Source of the DNA: Actinomycetota bacterium
GTDB taxonomy: Bacteria > Actinomycetota > Acidimicrobiia > Acidimicrobiales > Aldehydirespiratoraceae
NCBI GenBank assembly: GCA_029979265.1
Contig: JAPOHW010000001.1
Coordinates: 1 to 64,000, forward strand
Length of the DNA stretch: 64,000 nt
Direction: 5' to 3'
Part shown: piece after piece, positions 1 to 7,234 of the stretch
How positions within the stretch are numbered: the first letter of the stretch is position 1
Layout of the letters: each line of letters opens with the position of its first letter
Notes under the pieces: generated by a model
What the model saw: the letters and a program-made list of their open reading frames with translations, nothing else
Told to the model about the DNA's origin: nothing
The model's database searches: none
Position numbers and translations under genes: made by a program

Positions 1-36
1 TCGTCGGAGTCGTCTGCGTCGTCGGAGTCGTCTGCG
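1..36. repeat. 18-bp tandem repeat coding the acidic tail
   Basis: Two copies of a unit reading GTCGTCGGAGTCGTCTGC lie at the window edge and encode DADDSD-type repeats in the tail of the anti-sigma candidate. The array probably continues left of the window. Confidence 0.6.
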
Positions 37-542
37 TCGTCGAGGGAGTCGGCGTCGCTGTCGTCAGCACTCTCGTCGACACTGTCGTCGCTCTCGATCG
101 ACTCGTCTTCGACGAACTCGGTCTCGACGACCGAGTTCTCCTCGAACGGGGTGTCGATGATGCCGGTTGCGGCGGCGCCGCCGACAGATGCAGCGGCGAC
201 GGACGCTCCAATTGCGATCTTTCCGAGTGCGGTGCCAGCAAAGGCCGAAACAGAGGTGAGCATGGGATGTCTCCTGGGGGATTCGTGATTCTCGTTCAAC
301 GAGACGACGGCGGGCCCGGTTGTATCCGTTGGGTCGCTGCCGACGGAGTCGGCGCCGACGAACTCGGTCAGCGCTCCGGTCACGATCGGGGGATCGATCG
401 CCTGGAAGGCCGAGCGAATGTCATCGAGCGCGTCGCCGAGTCGCGGGTCGCCGGAAGCGGCGCCCGAGAGCAGTGCCTCAGCATCGTCATCGGTGAACTC
501 GTGGTTGGTCATGTCACTCGGGGAAACGTCGTCGTCGTGCAT
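1..542 (-). CDS. Putative membrane-anchored anti-sigma factor (partial, C-terminus beyond window)
   Basis: The frame opens at an ATG that overlaps the sigma factor stop (TGATG) and stays open to the window edge; it is absent from the ORF track because it has no stop here. About 93 polar residues (containing DDDAEALLSGAASGDPRLGD, a pattern common at the N-terminus of actinobacterial ECF partners) are followed by one hydrophobic Ala/Gly-rich segment near residues 94-127, then a very acidic Asp/Ser tail. This suggests a cytoplasmic sigma-binding part, one membrane span and an acidic outer part. There is an in-frame internal ATG at 263 with a good AGGAGA ribosome site, so a shorter product starting at the membrane segment is possible. 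Translational coupling with the sigma gene supports an anti-sigma role, but no family was confirmed. Confidence 0.6.
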   Translation of the reverse strand, partial: MHDDDVSPSDMTNHEFTDDDAEALLSGAASGDPRLGDALDDIRSAFQAIDPPIVTGALTEFVGADSVGSDPTDTTGPAVVSLNENHESPRRHPMLTSVSAFAGTALGKIAIGASVAAASVGGAAATGIIDTPFEENSVVETEFVEDESIESDDSVDESADDSDADSLDDADDSDDADDSD

Positions 543-1123
543 CAGGAGACCGCCTTTTCCGGATTTTCTCGCCGCAGCCGATCGAGGGCTCGGGCCTGGA
601 GTCGTTTCACCGCGGTGACCGGTCGTCCGACGATCTCTGCGGTCTCTTCGAGCGAGAGTCCACCGGCCAGCCGAAGCACGACAACCTCGTGTTGTGCGTC
701 GGTCAGCGATGCGAGCAGTGTTGCCACTCGATCCGAACCGAGGCCGGCGAGTGCCAGCGCTTCTGCACTCGGCGCAGCTCGGTCGCCGTGGCTGTCTTCG
801 TGCGCCACCGGGGGTCGTCGTTGCTCTGCTCGATACTGGTCGATCAGGCGGTTCCGGGCGATGGCGAACACCCACGCTCGGAAGGCCCGGGCATCGCCCT
901 CGAAGCTTGCCAACTGGCCGAAGGCGCCGAGGAAGGCGTCGTTGGTGACGGTATCGGCATCGCGAGCGCCACGACCGACGGCGAACCGCTTGACCTCTGG
1001 TCCCAGCCACTCGTAGAGCGCGGTGAAGCCGCGCGATCCGCCGTCACGCGCGTCGCGGAGCCAACGTTCGAACTCGAAATGGTCTGGGGTGGATGCCTGC
1101 ACGTGATCCCGGGTTGTCTCCAT
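542..1123 (-). CDS. ECF-family RNA polymerase sigma factor
   Basis: This is a 193-residue sigma-70 family protein with only regions 2 and 4, the size expected of ECF sigma factors. Region 2 covers roughly residues 30-100 (FTALYEWLGPEVKRF ... AFRAWVFAIARNRLIDQYR) and binds core polymerase and the -10 element. Region 4 covers roughly 135-185 (LTDAQHEVVVLRLAGGLSLE, then a helix-turn-helix) and binds the -35 element. The stop overlaps the start of a predicted membrane protein, so its activity is probably held by that partner and released by an envelope signal. The regulon cannot be read from the sequence. Confidence 0.9.
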   Translation of the reverse strand: METTRDHVQASTPDHFEFERWLRDARDGGSRGFTALYEWLGPEVKRFAVGRGARDADTVTNDAFLGAFGQLASFEGDARAFRAWVFAIARNRLIDQYRAEQRRPPVAHEDSHGDRAAPSAEALALAGLGSDRVATLLASLTDAQHEVVVLRLAGGLSLEETAEIVGRPVTAVKRLQARALDRLRRENPEKAVS

Positions 1124-1165
1124 GCACCATCGGAAACGCTGGGGATGGTCGTAAGGAGACCGGGG

Positions 1166-1179
1166 GAGAATATTTTCTC
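1166..1179. promoter_or_regulatory. 5-N4-5 dyad upstream of the sigma gene
   Basis: GAGAA and TTCTC arms are separated by TATT in an AT-rich patch about 45 bases upstream of the sigma start. It could be a regulator site or part of the promoter of the sigma operon. No regulator is known for it. Confidence 0.3.
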
Positions 1180-1222
1180 GGACAAGAAACTGGACGATCG
1201 TTCAGATGGATCCTACGCTCCT

Positions 1223-1236
1223 TGAACAAACGTTCA
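1223..1236. promoter_or_regulatory. LexA-like dyad TGAAC-N4-GTTCA
   Basis: TGAAC and GTTCA arms with a 4-base spacer sit between the divergent sigma and EamA genes, about 35 bases from the EamA start. The layout equals the Gram-positive SOS box (CGAAC-N4-GTTCG) with one change in each half. It may be a weak LexA site or the site of another regulator. Confidence 0.3.
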
Positions 1237-1271
1237 GCCCGGCTCGGCCGGCCCGCCCGAAGTGAGCTGCG

Positions 1272-2243
1272 ATGGCGACCACCGTGCCTTGCGCGCCCGA
1301 CGCCGAGCCAACGGCACCGCCGAGCGACATGAGCCAGACAGCCGCAACCCTGCTCGTCGTGCTGACCTCCGTCCTCATGGGATCGGTTCCGGTTTTCGCA
1401 CGCGAACTCACCGATGCCGGCTTGAGCGCCGTCTCGGTCAGCTTCTACCGAAATCTCTTGGGTACGGTCGTGTTGATCGGGCTGCTGCGCTTCTCGGGGC
1501 CGAGACGAGGGGCCACCCTCTGGGCGATGAGTGCAGGTCTGTTCATGGGACTCGGCTGGACCGCCTACGTCCGAGCGGTCGAGGTCGTGCCGGTTTCGAC
1601 CGCCGGGGTCATCTATATGAGTTACCCACTGTTTGCGATCGTGCTCGCATGGGCGCTGTTCGGCCAGCAGGCGACCCGTCGTTCGCTGTTCAGCGGAATC
1701 GTCGTCCTCGCGGCCTCGTTCGTCGCGCTCGGAGCCGAACTCGATGGCGATGACGGCGAGATTCTGCTCGTTGCGTTCGCAGCGCCGGTCTCGTTCGGCT
1801 TCGCCGTCGCCGTGCTGACCGAGCGGCTGAGTTCGTTGAGACCGATCGAGCGGGTTGCTCCGATCGCGTTCGGTTCGACGATCGGGCTGCTTCCCCTCAT
1901 GGTCAACCAGACATGGGACGAGTCGATCCCGGGTGATCTCCGTACTTGGGCACTCGCCATCGGCATCGCCATGTTCACCGCAATCGGGCCGCAATGGATC
2001 TACTCAGCGGCAGCACCCCACGTCGGCCCGGCCCGGGCAGCAGTCGCAGGTTCGACAGAGCTGCCGATGATGTTCGTGGTCGGTTACCTCTGGTTCGGCG
2101 AGGCACTCACCGTCGAGCAGGGCATCGCCGGCATCATGGTCCTCTGTGCGATCCTGCTCGTGCCGGCCCGCCAATCACCAGGATTGACGATCGTGCGTCG
2201 CCGCCGCCGACTCATTCCCGGCCGCTTCTACGCATCGGGGTGA
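1272..2243 (+). CDS. EamA/DMT-family transporter
   Basis: This is a 323-residue inner-membrane protein of the drug/metabolite transporter superfamily, with about ten hydrophobic segments in two EamA repeats. The first repeat includes SVSFYRNLLGTVVLIGLLRF and the second ends near LPMMFVVGYLWFGEALTVEQ, both in the positions typical of EamA halves. Such proteins export or import small metabolites; the substrate is unknown. A second in-frame ATG at 1329 (MSQTAAT) would remove a polar 19-residue leader with no membrane character and may be the real start. The gene is divergent from the sigma gene and convergent with the SDR that follows. Confidence 0.85.
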   Translation: MATTVPCAPDAEPTAPPSDMSQTAATLLVVLTSVLMGSVPVFARELTDAGLSAVSVSFYRNLLGTVVLIGLLRFSGPRRGATLWAMSAGLFMGLGWTAYVRAVEVVPVSTAGVIYMSYPLFAIVLAWALFGQQATRRSLFSGIVVLAASFVALGAELDGDDGEILLVAFAAPVSFGFAVAVLTERLSSLRPIERVAPIAFGSTIGLLPLMVNQTWDESIPGDLRTWALAIGIAMFTAIGPQWIYSAAAPHVGPARAAVAGSTELPMMFVVGYLWFGEALTVEQGIAGIMVLCAILLVPARQSPGLTIVRRRRRLIPGRFYASG

Positions 2244-2244
2244 G

Positions 2245-3090
2245 CTAGCCCAGTAATCCCATCGGGTTGGGATTGCGATTCTCCATGATCGATTCGTGCT
2301 TGTCCTGGAGCGCAACCACGAACTCGGGGTGGGTGAAGATCCAGAAGCGATCGTCCACGACTGCGTCGTGCACCATGTCGGCAACCGCATCGGGATCCAG
2401 TCCGCCCTCGAGCGCGTCGACGACGAACTGCCAGGCGGCCTCCTGGTCGGCGGTGGGCTCGTAGAGGGCGGGTGGTGCGGCGGCCTCCGGTCCGTTGCGC
2501 TCCGAGGTTGCGATGTCGGTACGAACCCAGCCGGGGCACAGGCACGACACACCGATACCGGTGCCCGTGCGATGCATCTGGTTGTAAAGGCCCTGCGTGA
2601 TACCGACGACGGCCCACTTGCTGGCGGTGTACGCAGAGTGCCCCGGCATGTGGCCCGCCATCGAGGCGGTGTTGACGATGTGCCCCTCGCCCTGCTCGAT
2701 CATTCGGGGAAGGAAGGCCCGGTGTCCATGGATGACTCCCCACAGATTCACCCCCAGCACCCACTCCCAGTTGGCGGTGTTGACCAGCTCCGGTCCACCT
2801 TTCATTCCCCCCACCCCAGCGTTGTTGCACAGGAGGTGTACACCGCCGAATTCGCCGAACGCGCGATCGGCCAACTCGTCGACAGCCCCGCCGTCCGCGA
2901 CATCGGTGACGTGCCCGATCACGCCGGTGCCGTGGGCACTGACCTCGGCAACGGCCTCGTCGAGACGCGGCGCCTCGATGTCGCTCAACACGATGTTCAT
3001 ACCCGCTCCTGCGAACCGGTTGGCGAATGACCGGCCCATGCCGCTCGCTGCGCCGGTGATGACAGCGGTTTTCCCGGTGAGATCGTCCAC
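2245..3090 (-). CDS. SDR-family NAD(P)-dependent oxidoreductase
   Basis: This is a 281-residue classical short-chain dehydrogenase. The N-terminal nucleotide-binding motif is TGAASGMG, followed by the NNAG structural motif, the catalytic serine in NTASMAG and the YTASK Tyr/Lys pair. It is slightly longer than the usual 250 residues because of a C-terminal region around residues 200-281. The substrate cannot be told from the sequence. It is divergent from the DAO-family oxidase gene with about 75 bases between, enough for two promoters, and its end nearly touches the end of the EamA gene. Confidence 0.9.
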   Translation of the reverse strand: MDDLTGKTAVITGAASGMGRSFANRFAGAGMNIVLSDIEAPRLDEAVAEVSAHGTGVIGHVTDVADGGAVDELADRAFGEFGGVHLLCNNAGVGGMKGGPELVNTANWEWVLGVNLWGVIHGHRAFLPRMIEQGEGHIVNTASMAGHMPGHSAYTASKWAVVGITQGLYNQMHRTGTGIGVSCLCPGWVRTDIATSERNGPEAAAPPALYEPTADQEAAWQFVVDALEGGLDPDAVADMVHDAVVDDRFWIFTHPEFVVALQDKHESIMENRNPNPMGLLG

Positions 3091-3166
3091 GGAACGACGG
3101 TAGCCCGCCGGGTGGACCGGTCGTTACCCCGCAGATCGATCTGCGGCGGTGTGCCACACTCCCGAC

Positions 3167-4315
3167 ATGCAATCGGATCGTTACGACGTCGCTGTGATCG
3201 GTCGGGGAATGATCGGTGCCGCAGCCGGTCGACACCTGGCCGAAGCCGGTCATCGCACCGCGGTGATCGGCCCCGGCGAGCCGCCTGATCGACGACGAAG
3301 TCAGGGCCCGTTCTGTTCGCACCCTGACGAAGGCCGGATCACCCGCATCGCTGCCCGCACCCAGACCTGGGCCGACGTGGCGGCTGCCTCGATCGGGCGG
3401 TACGCCGACATCGCATCCCGGTCCGGTATCTCGTTCCACGAACCGTGTGGCTTCATCGCCGGCTACCCCGACGCCCCCGCGTGGGTGACTCGAGCTGCGA
3501 AGTACGGCAGCGATGCTCGTCTCGTCGATGCCGAATGGGTCCGCGAAACAACTGGTATCTCGATCACGAATGGGTTGGGCTTGGTCGCCGAAGGTGCACC
3601 GGCCGGCTACATCAACCCCCGCCGTCTTGTCGCAGCTCAGACCCGGCTCGCCGAGCTCGGCGGAGCCGACGTCATCGATGCTGCGGTCACCGGCGTCCGT
3701 CGACACGACGGAGGTTTCGCACTCGACGGATCGTTCGGGTCGGTGATCGCCGACCGACTCCTGGTAGCAACGGGTGCATTCGGATCCGATCTGTTCGAAT
3801 GGGAACTCGACGTCGAACGCCGAGCCCGAACGACCGTGATGGCTCGCCTGGCCGATGACGGCAGGATTCCCTGCCTGATCCTCGATCAACCCCCGGACGA
3901 TCGGGTCCACGAGATCTACTGGGTTCCGCCGGTCGAGTACCCTGACGGCTCTGTCCGCATCAAGATCGGCGGAAACCGCAAGGATACGATCCTCCTCGAG
4001 CCCCACGAACTGACCGAGTGGTTCCACGGCGACGGTGACCCGGTCGAGATCGACTCGCTCACCGAGAACCTCTTCGCACTGCTGCCCGATGCACCGCTCG
4101 GCGACATCGTCACGGCGCCGTGCGTCATCACCGGGACCCCCACTGGAGCCCCGTACATCGGTTGGGTCGACGACGGTGTCGCCGTTGCCATTGCGGGGAA
4201 CGGATCTGCGGCCAAGTCGAGCGATGAACTCGGTCGTCTGGGCGCGACGCTTTTTTCGGATGCCGGGTGGGACTCTGCCATCGATCCGGCGAGCTTCGCT
4301 CCCCAGCTCCTTTGA
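3167..4315 (+). CDS. FAD-dependent amine oxidoreductase (DAO family)
   Basis: The 382-residue product starts with an FAD-binding Rossmann motif (DVAVIGRGMIGAAAGRHLAE) and has the length of monomeric sarcosine oxidase or N-methyl-amino-acid oxidases (about 390). Near the end GNGSAAKSSDELGRL matches the second FAD-contacting region of that family. It probably oxidises a secondary or tertiary amine or an amino acid to an imine. The ORF track starts at a GTG at 3149; I prefer the ATG at 3167, which puts the flavin motif near the usual place. The exact substrate is unknown. A separate heterotetrameric sarcosine oxidase lies at 14-19 kb. Confidence 0.8.
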   Translation: MQSDRYDVAVIGRGMIGAAAGRHLAEAGHRTAVIGPGEPPDRRRSQGPFCSHPDEGRITRIAARTQTWADVAAASIGRYADIASRSGISFHEPCGFIAGYPDAPAWVTRAAKYGSDARLVDAEWVRETTGISITNGLGLVAEGAPAGYINPRRLVAAQTRLAELGGADVIDAAVTGVRRHDGGFALDGSFGSVIADRLLVATGAFGSDLFEWELDVERRARTTVMARLADDGRIPCLILDQPPDDRVHEIYWVPPVEYPDGSVRIKIGGNRKDTILLEPHELTEWFHGDGDPVEIDSLTENLFALLPDAPLGDIVTAPCVITGTPTGAPYIGWVDDGVAVAIAGNGSAAKSSDELGRLGATLFSDAGWDSAIDPASFAPQLL

Positions 4316-4447
4316 GTTCTCCGGTGCCACCGGGGCCGGACCATCACCGGCCCCGGCTCGCCCGAGTCTCGGAGACCCAGGACACGCGCCACGGCGGTCG
4401 CAGGTCCGTGTCCGAATCTGTCTCATCCGATCAGGCATACTCGGCTC

Positions 4448-5878
4448 GTGCCTGTCGAAGCGGTCGCCACCACCGGGATCTACTGTCGACCGGAGTGCGC
4501 TGCTGCCCCGTTGCCGCACAACACAGCACCGTTCGGCAGTCCGGTAGCCGCCGAGGCTGCCGGCTACCGACCGTGCCTGCGATGCCGACCCGATCGACAT
4601 CTGCGCTCGATAGAAATCAGCGGTGCGCCGGCCCCGATTCAAGGCGCTGTGGCGCTCATCGCATCGGGGTTCCTCGATCGCTTCGACGAGGCGGCCCTCG
4701 CCGACCGCGTCGGCTATTCGACCCGCCAACTCCGACGCCTGTTCGAGCGTCACGTCGGCGCTACCCCCGACTTCGTGGCCCGGAGTCGTCGCGCGCATTT
4801 CGCTCGACGACTCTTCGACGAAACCGACCTGTCGATGACGGCGATCGCGGCGGCATCGGGGTTCGGATCGGTGCGCCAGATGAACCGGGTCGTTGGGCAG
4901 ACCTTCCGATTCACCCCGAGCGAATTGCGAGCCAAGCGTCGCAAGCGCGACGTGCTCCGGGCTGACGGTGGCCTTCGACTCCGAATCCCCACCGGCTCGC
5001 CACTCGACGTCGAGCAGATCACCGGTCACCTGCGGCCTCGGCTCAGTCCGGGAGTCGAGGCGCTCGATGGAACCGTGTATCGACGCACGATTGTGATGTG
5101 CGGTCACCCCGGGGTGATCGAGGTCGACCTCGCCGCGGCCCCGGACGCAGTGGAACTGGTGGCCCACCTCCCGTCCTTTGACTCGATCATCGACGAGGTC
5201 GCTCGAGTCCGACACATGTTCGGCCTCGACGACGATCTCGCCGAGGCGAGCCGATGCTTGGTGAACGATCCGTTGCTGGGTGGTCTCGTTCGGCGCCGCC
5301 CGAACCTGCGAGTCGTCGGTGGCTGGGACCGGTTCGAGACGGCGGTGCGGGTGATCATCGGTCAGCAGGTGAGTGTTGCGGGAGCAACCACCGTGACCGG
5401 CGGGCTGATTGAGCGCCGCGGCAGCCCGCTGCCGGCGCCGGCTCTTGGCCTCCGCCGCCTGTTTCCAACGCCGGAGCAACTCGCACCGCTTGCGGCTGGC
5501 GACACCGACGAAGGCATGCCGCGTCGTCGAGCACGGACCATCGGTGAACTCGCCGATGCCGTCCTCGGTGGCCGTGTCGACCTCTACAACGCCGACCCGG
5601 TCGAGCTCCGAGCGCAACTCCTCGTCCTGCCCGGGATCGGGCCGTGGACGGCGGAAATGATCGCCATGCGGGCGGCGCGTGATCCCGACGCCTTCCCGGC
5701 CGGCGACCTCGGCATCTGTCGTGCCCTCGCGGCTCTCGACGGCAGGCCCCGACCGCTGTCGGACGACGAGTGCCGAGCCCGAGCCGATGCCTGGCGTCCG
5801 TACCGCTCGATCGCTGCCCAACACCTGTGGGCGGGCGTCGGACCCGATGATCGTCGTATCGAAGAGGATCAACCATGA
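4448..5878 (+). CDS. alkA: Ada metal-binding/AraC/AlkA fusion: 3-methyladenine DNA glycosylase 2
   Basis: This 476-residue protein has three parts. First is an Ada-type zinc domain with C13, C17, C43 and C46 (YCRPEC, CLRC), in which the first cysteine normally accepts methyl groups from phosphotriesters. Next is an AraC-type helix-turn-helix at about 60-165. Last is an AlkA glycosylase at about 175-476, with HhH motif LPGIGPWTAEMIAMRA and the catalytic Asp in PAGDLG. It excises alkylated bases and probably activates its own operon. The start is GTG; no upstream in-frame start was found, so the N-terminus is about 20 residues shorter than in most Ada domains. The end overlaps ogt (ATGA). Confidence 0.9.
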   Translation: MPVEAVATTGIYCRPECAAAPLPHNTAPFGSPVAAEAAGYRPCLRCRPDRHLRSIEISGAPAPIQGAVALIASGFLDRFDEAALADRVGYSTRQLRRLFERHVGATPDFVARSRRAHFARRLFDETDLSMTAIAAASGFGSVRQMNRVVGQTFRFTPSELRAKRRKRDVLRADGGLRLRIPTGSPLDVEQITGHLRPRLSPGVEALDGTVYRRTIVMCGHPGVIEVDLAAAPDAVELVAHLPSFDSIIDEVARVRHMFGLDDDLAEASRCLVNDPLLGGLVRRRPNLRVVGGWDRFETAVRVIIGQQVSVAGATTVTGGLIERRGSPLPAPALGLRRLFPTPEQLAPLAAGDTDEGMPRRRARTIGELADAVLGGRVDLYNADPVELRAQLLVLPGIGPWTAEMIAMRAARDPDAFPAGDLGICRALAALDGRPRPLSDDECRARADAWRPYRSIAAQHLWAGVGPDDRRIEEDQP

Positions 5879-6372
5879 GTATCGCCCTCCACCGCTCCCG
5901 TATCGACTCCCCGATCGGGGCATTGCACCTGGTTGCCAGCGACGGCGGGCTCCGCCGCATCTCCTGGCCCCACGAGGTCCATACCGAACACGACGGACTC
6001 GGGGCCGACGATGCCCACCCGGTCTTGGTGGATGCTGCCCGACAACTCGCCGAGTATTTCGCCGGGGACCGTCGCGAATTCGATCTCCCACTCGACCTGG
6101 ACGGGACAGACTTTCAGCGCCAGGCCTGGCTCGCCCTTGCCGACGTGCCCTACGGCGAGACGGTGTCGTATGGCGAGCAGGCCGAACGCATCGGACGGCC
6201 TGGGGCGTCTCGGGCGGTCGGCGCGGCAAATGCGAAGAACCCCGTGCCGATCGTCCTCCCGTGTCACCGCGTGGTGGGGGCCGACGGGTCGCTGACCGGG
6301 TTCGCGGGCGGACTCGAACTCAAACGGAAACTGCTCGCCCACGAGCGATCGCAACAATCGCTCGACCTCTGA
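5875..6372 (+). CDS. ogt: Methylated-DNA-[protein]-cysteine S-methyltransferase
   Basis: This is a 165-residue O6-alkylguanine repair protein. The acceptor cysteine is in the canonical LPCHRVVGADGSLTGFAGG motif near residue 137. The preceding DNA-binding helix (PYGETVSYGEQAERIGRP) with the arginine finger and the AVGAANAKNP segment are also intact. It moves the alkyl group irreversibly to its own cysteine. Its start overlaps the stop of the Ada-AlkA gene (ATGA), so the two form a translationally coupled alkylation-damage operon. Confidence 0.95.
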   Translation: MSIALHRSRIDSPIGALHLVASDGGLRRISWPHEVHTEHDGLGADDAHPVLVDAARQLAEYFAGDRREFDLPLDLDGTDFQRQAWLALADVPYGETVSYGEQAERIGRPGASRAVGAANAKNPVPIVLPCHRVVGADGSLTGFAGGLELKRKLLAHERSQQSLDL

Positions 6373-6393
6373 TTGCGGGTCTACGCTCGGAGT

Positions 6394-7173
6394 ATGTCGC
6401 AGCAGTTCGACCAGTACGCCGAAATCTCCTACCGCGAAGGCACCGATCGGCCGACCGATCCGGGCGAGCAGCGGGCCCTGTGGAAGTGGGAAGCCGCAAT
6501 CGGCTATCGGATGTTCGCTGCGCTCCGCTGGGGTCAGCTCGGTGATGGTCACATCACCTTCCGCGACCCTGAACGTCGTGACCACTTCTGGATGCTGTCG
6601 TACGGCGTGCCGTTCCGAGCTGCGACCATTCACGATCTGATCCTCGTTGCGCCTGATGGAACCGTGGCCGAGGGTCCAGCCCATGCCACCGCAAACACCG
6701 CCGGCTACAACATCCACAAGCCGCTGCTGGAGGTGCGCCAAGACATCAACTCGGCGGCCCACACCCATACTGCGTTCGGGACGCCATGGTCGGCGAATGT
6801 CGAACCGTTCCGGGCGATCAGCCAGGAGTCGTGCTCCTTCGTCTTCAACCAGGCGATCTACGAGGGCGAAGACCTCGAGGTCGACTCGACCGATGGTGGC
6901 TATCGCATCGCTGACGCGATGGGCTCCAACACGCTCGTCATCCTGCGAAACCACGGCTTGCTCACCGGTGGCCAGTCACCGGCGGAATCCGTCGGCTGGT
7001 TCGTGCTGGCCGAACGGGTTGCGGAGGTGCATGTGAAGGCGCCGAATGGCAAGGCGATCTCCGACGAGATGGCCAAGCACATTGCTCGCAGTTTCGAAGA
7101 CCCGGCGATGGGTTGGCGTACGTGGCAGTGGCTGGCCCGTGACCTCGTCCCCGATCCGTCGGTCGTGGTGTGA
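6394..7173 (+). CDS. Class II aldolase/adducin-family protein
   Basis: This protein of about 259 residues carries the metal-binding HTHTAFGTPWSANV motif and the later conserved LRNHGLLTGG motif of the class II aldolase/adducin fold (related to fuculose-1-phosphate aldolase and RhaD). Zinc-dependent cleavage of a sugar phosphate is possible, but many members act on other hydroxy or keto compounds, and the long N-terminal part (EQRALWKWEAAIGYRMFAAL) fits the uncharacterised subgroup. The ORF track begins at a TTG; the ATG at 6394 has CGGAG upstream and is preferred. It follows ogt by 21 bases. Confidence 0.8.
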   Translation: MSQQFDQYAEISYREGTDRPTDPGEQRALWKWEAAIGYRMFAALRWGQLGDGHITFRDPERRDHFWMLSYGVPFRAATIHDLILVAPDGTVAEGPAHATANTAGYNIHKPLLEVRQDINSAAHTHTAFGTPWSANVEPFRAISQESCSFVFNQAIYEGEDLEVDSTDGGYRIADAMGSNTLVILRNHGLLTGGQSPAESVGWFVLAERVAEVHVKAPNGKAISDEMAKHIARSFEDPAMGWRTWQWLARDLVPDPSVVV

Positions 7174-7197
7174 TCGAGCAGCGGCCCTGAACGACCG

Positions 7198-7225
7198 CGT
7201 CACCGACACCGTGTGGGCGGTGACG
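7198..7225. terminator. Hairpin between convergent genes
   Basis: The arms CGTCACCG and CGGTGACG are perfect complements, and the space between them can add a CAC/GTG pairing. It lies between the convergent aldolase and malate synthase genes. There is no U-tract on either side, so it is at best a U-less terminator acting in both directions. Confidence 0.5.
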
Positions 7226-7234
7226 GATGTTCGA

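Noticed and set aside
1-60. CRISPR-like short repeats at the left edge
   Set aside because: The units are 18 bases, contiguous without spacers, and code an Asp/Ser tail in frame.
2228-6229. 1333-residue minus-strand ORF
   Set aside because: It lies opposite the oxidase, alkA and ogt genes, is full of Arg and low-complexity sequence and has no family motif; only the SDR at 2245-3090 is real there.
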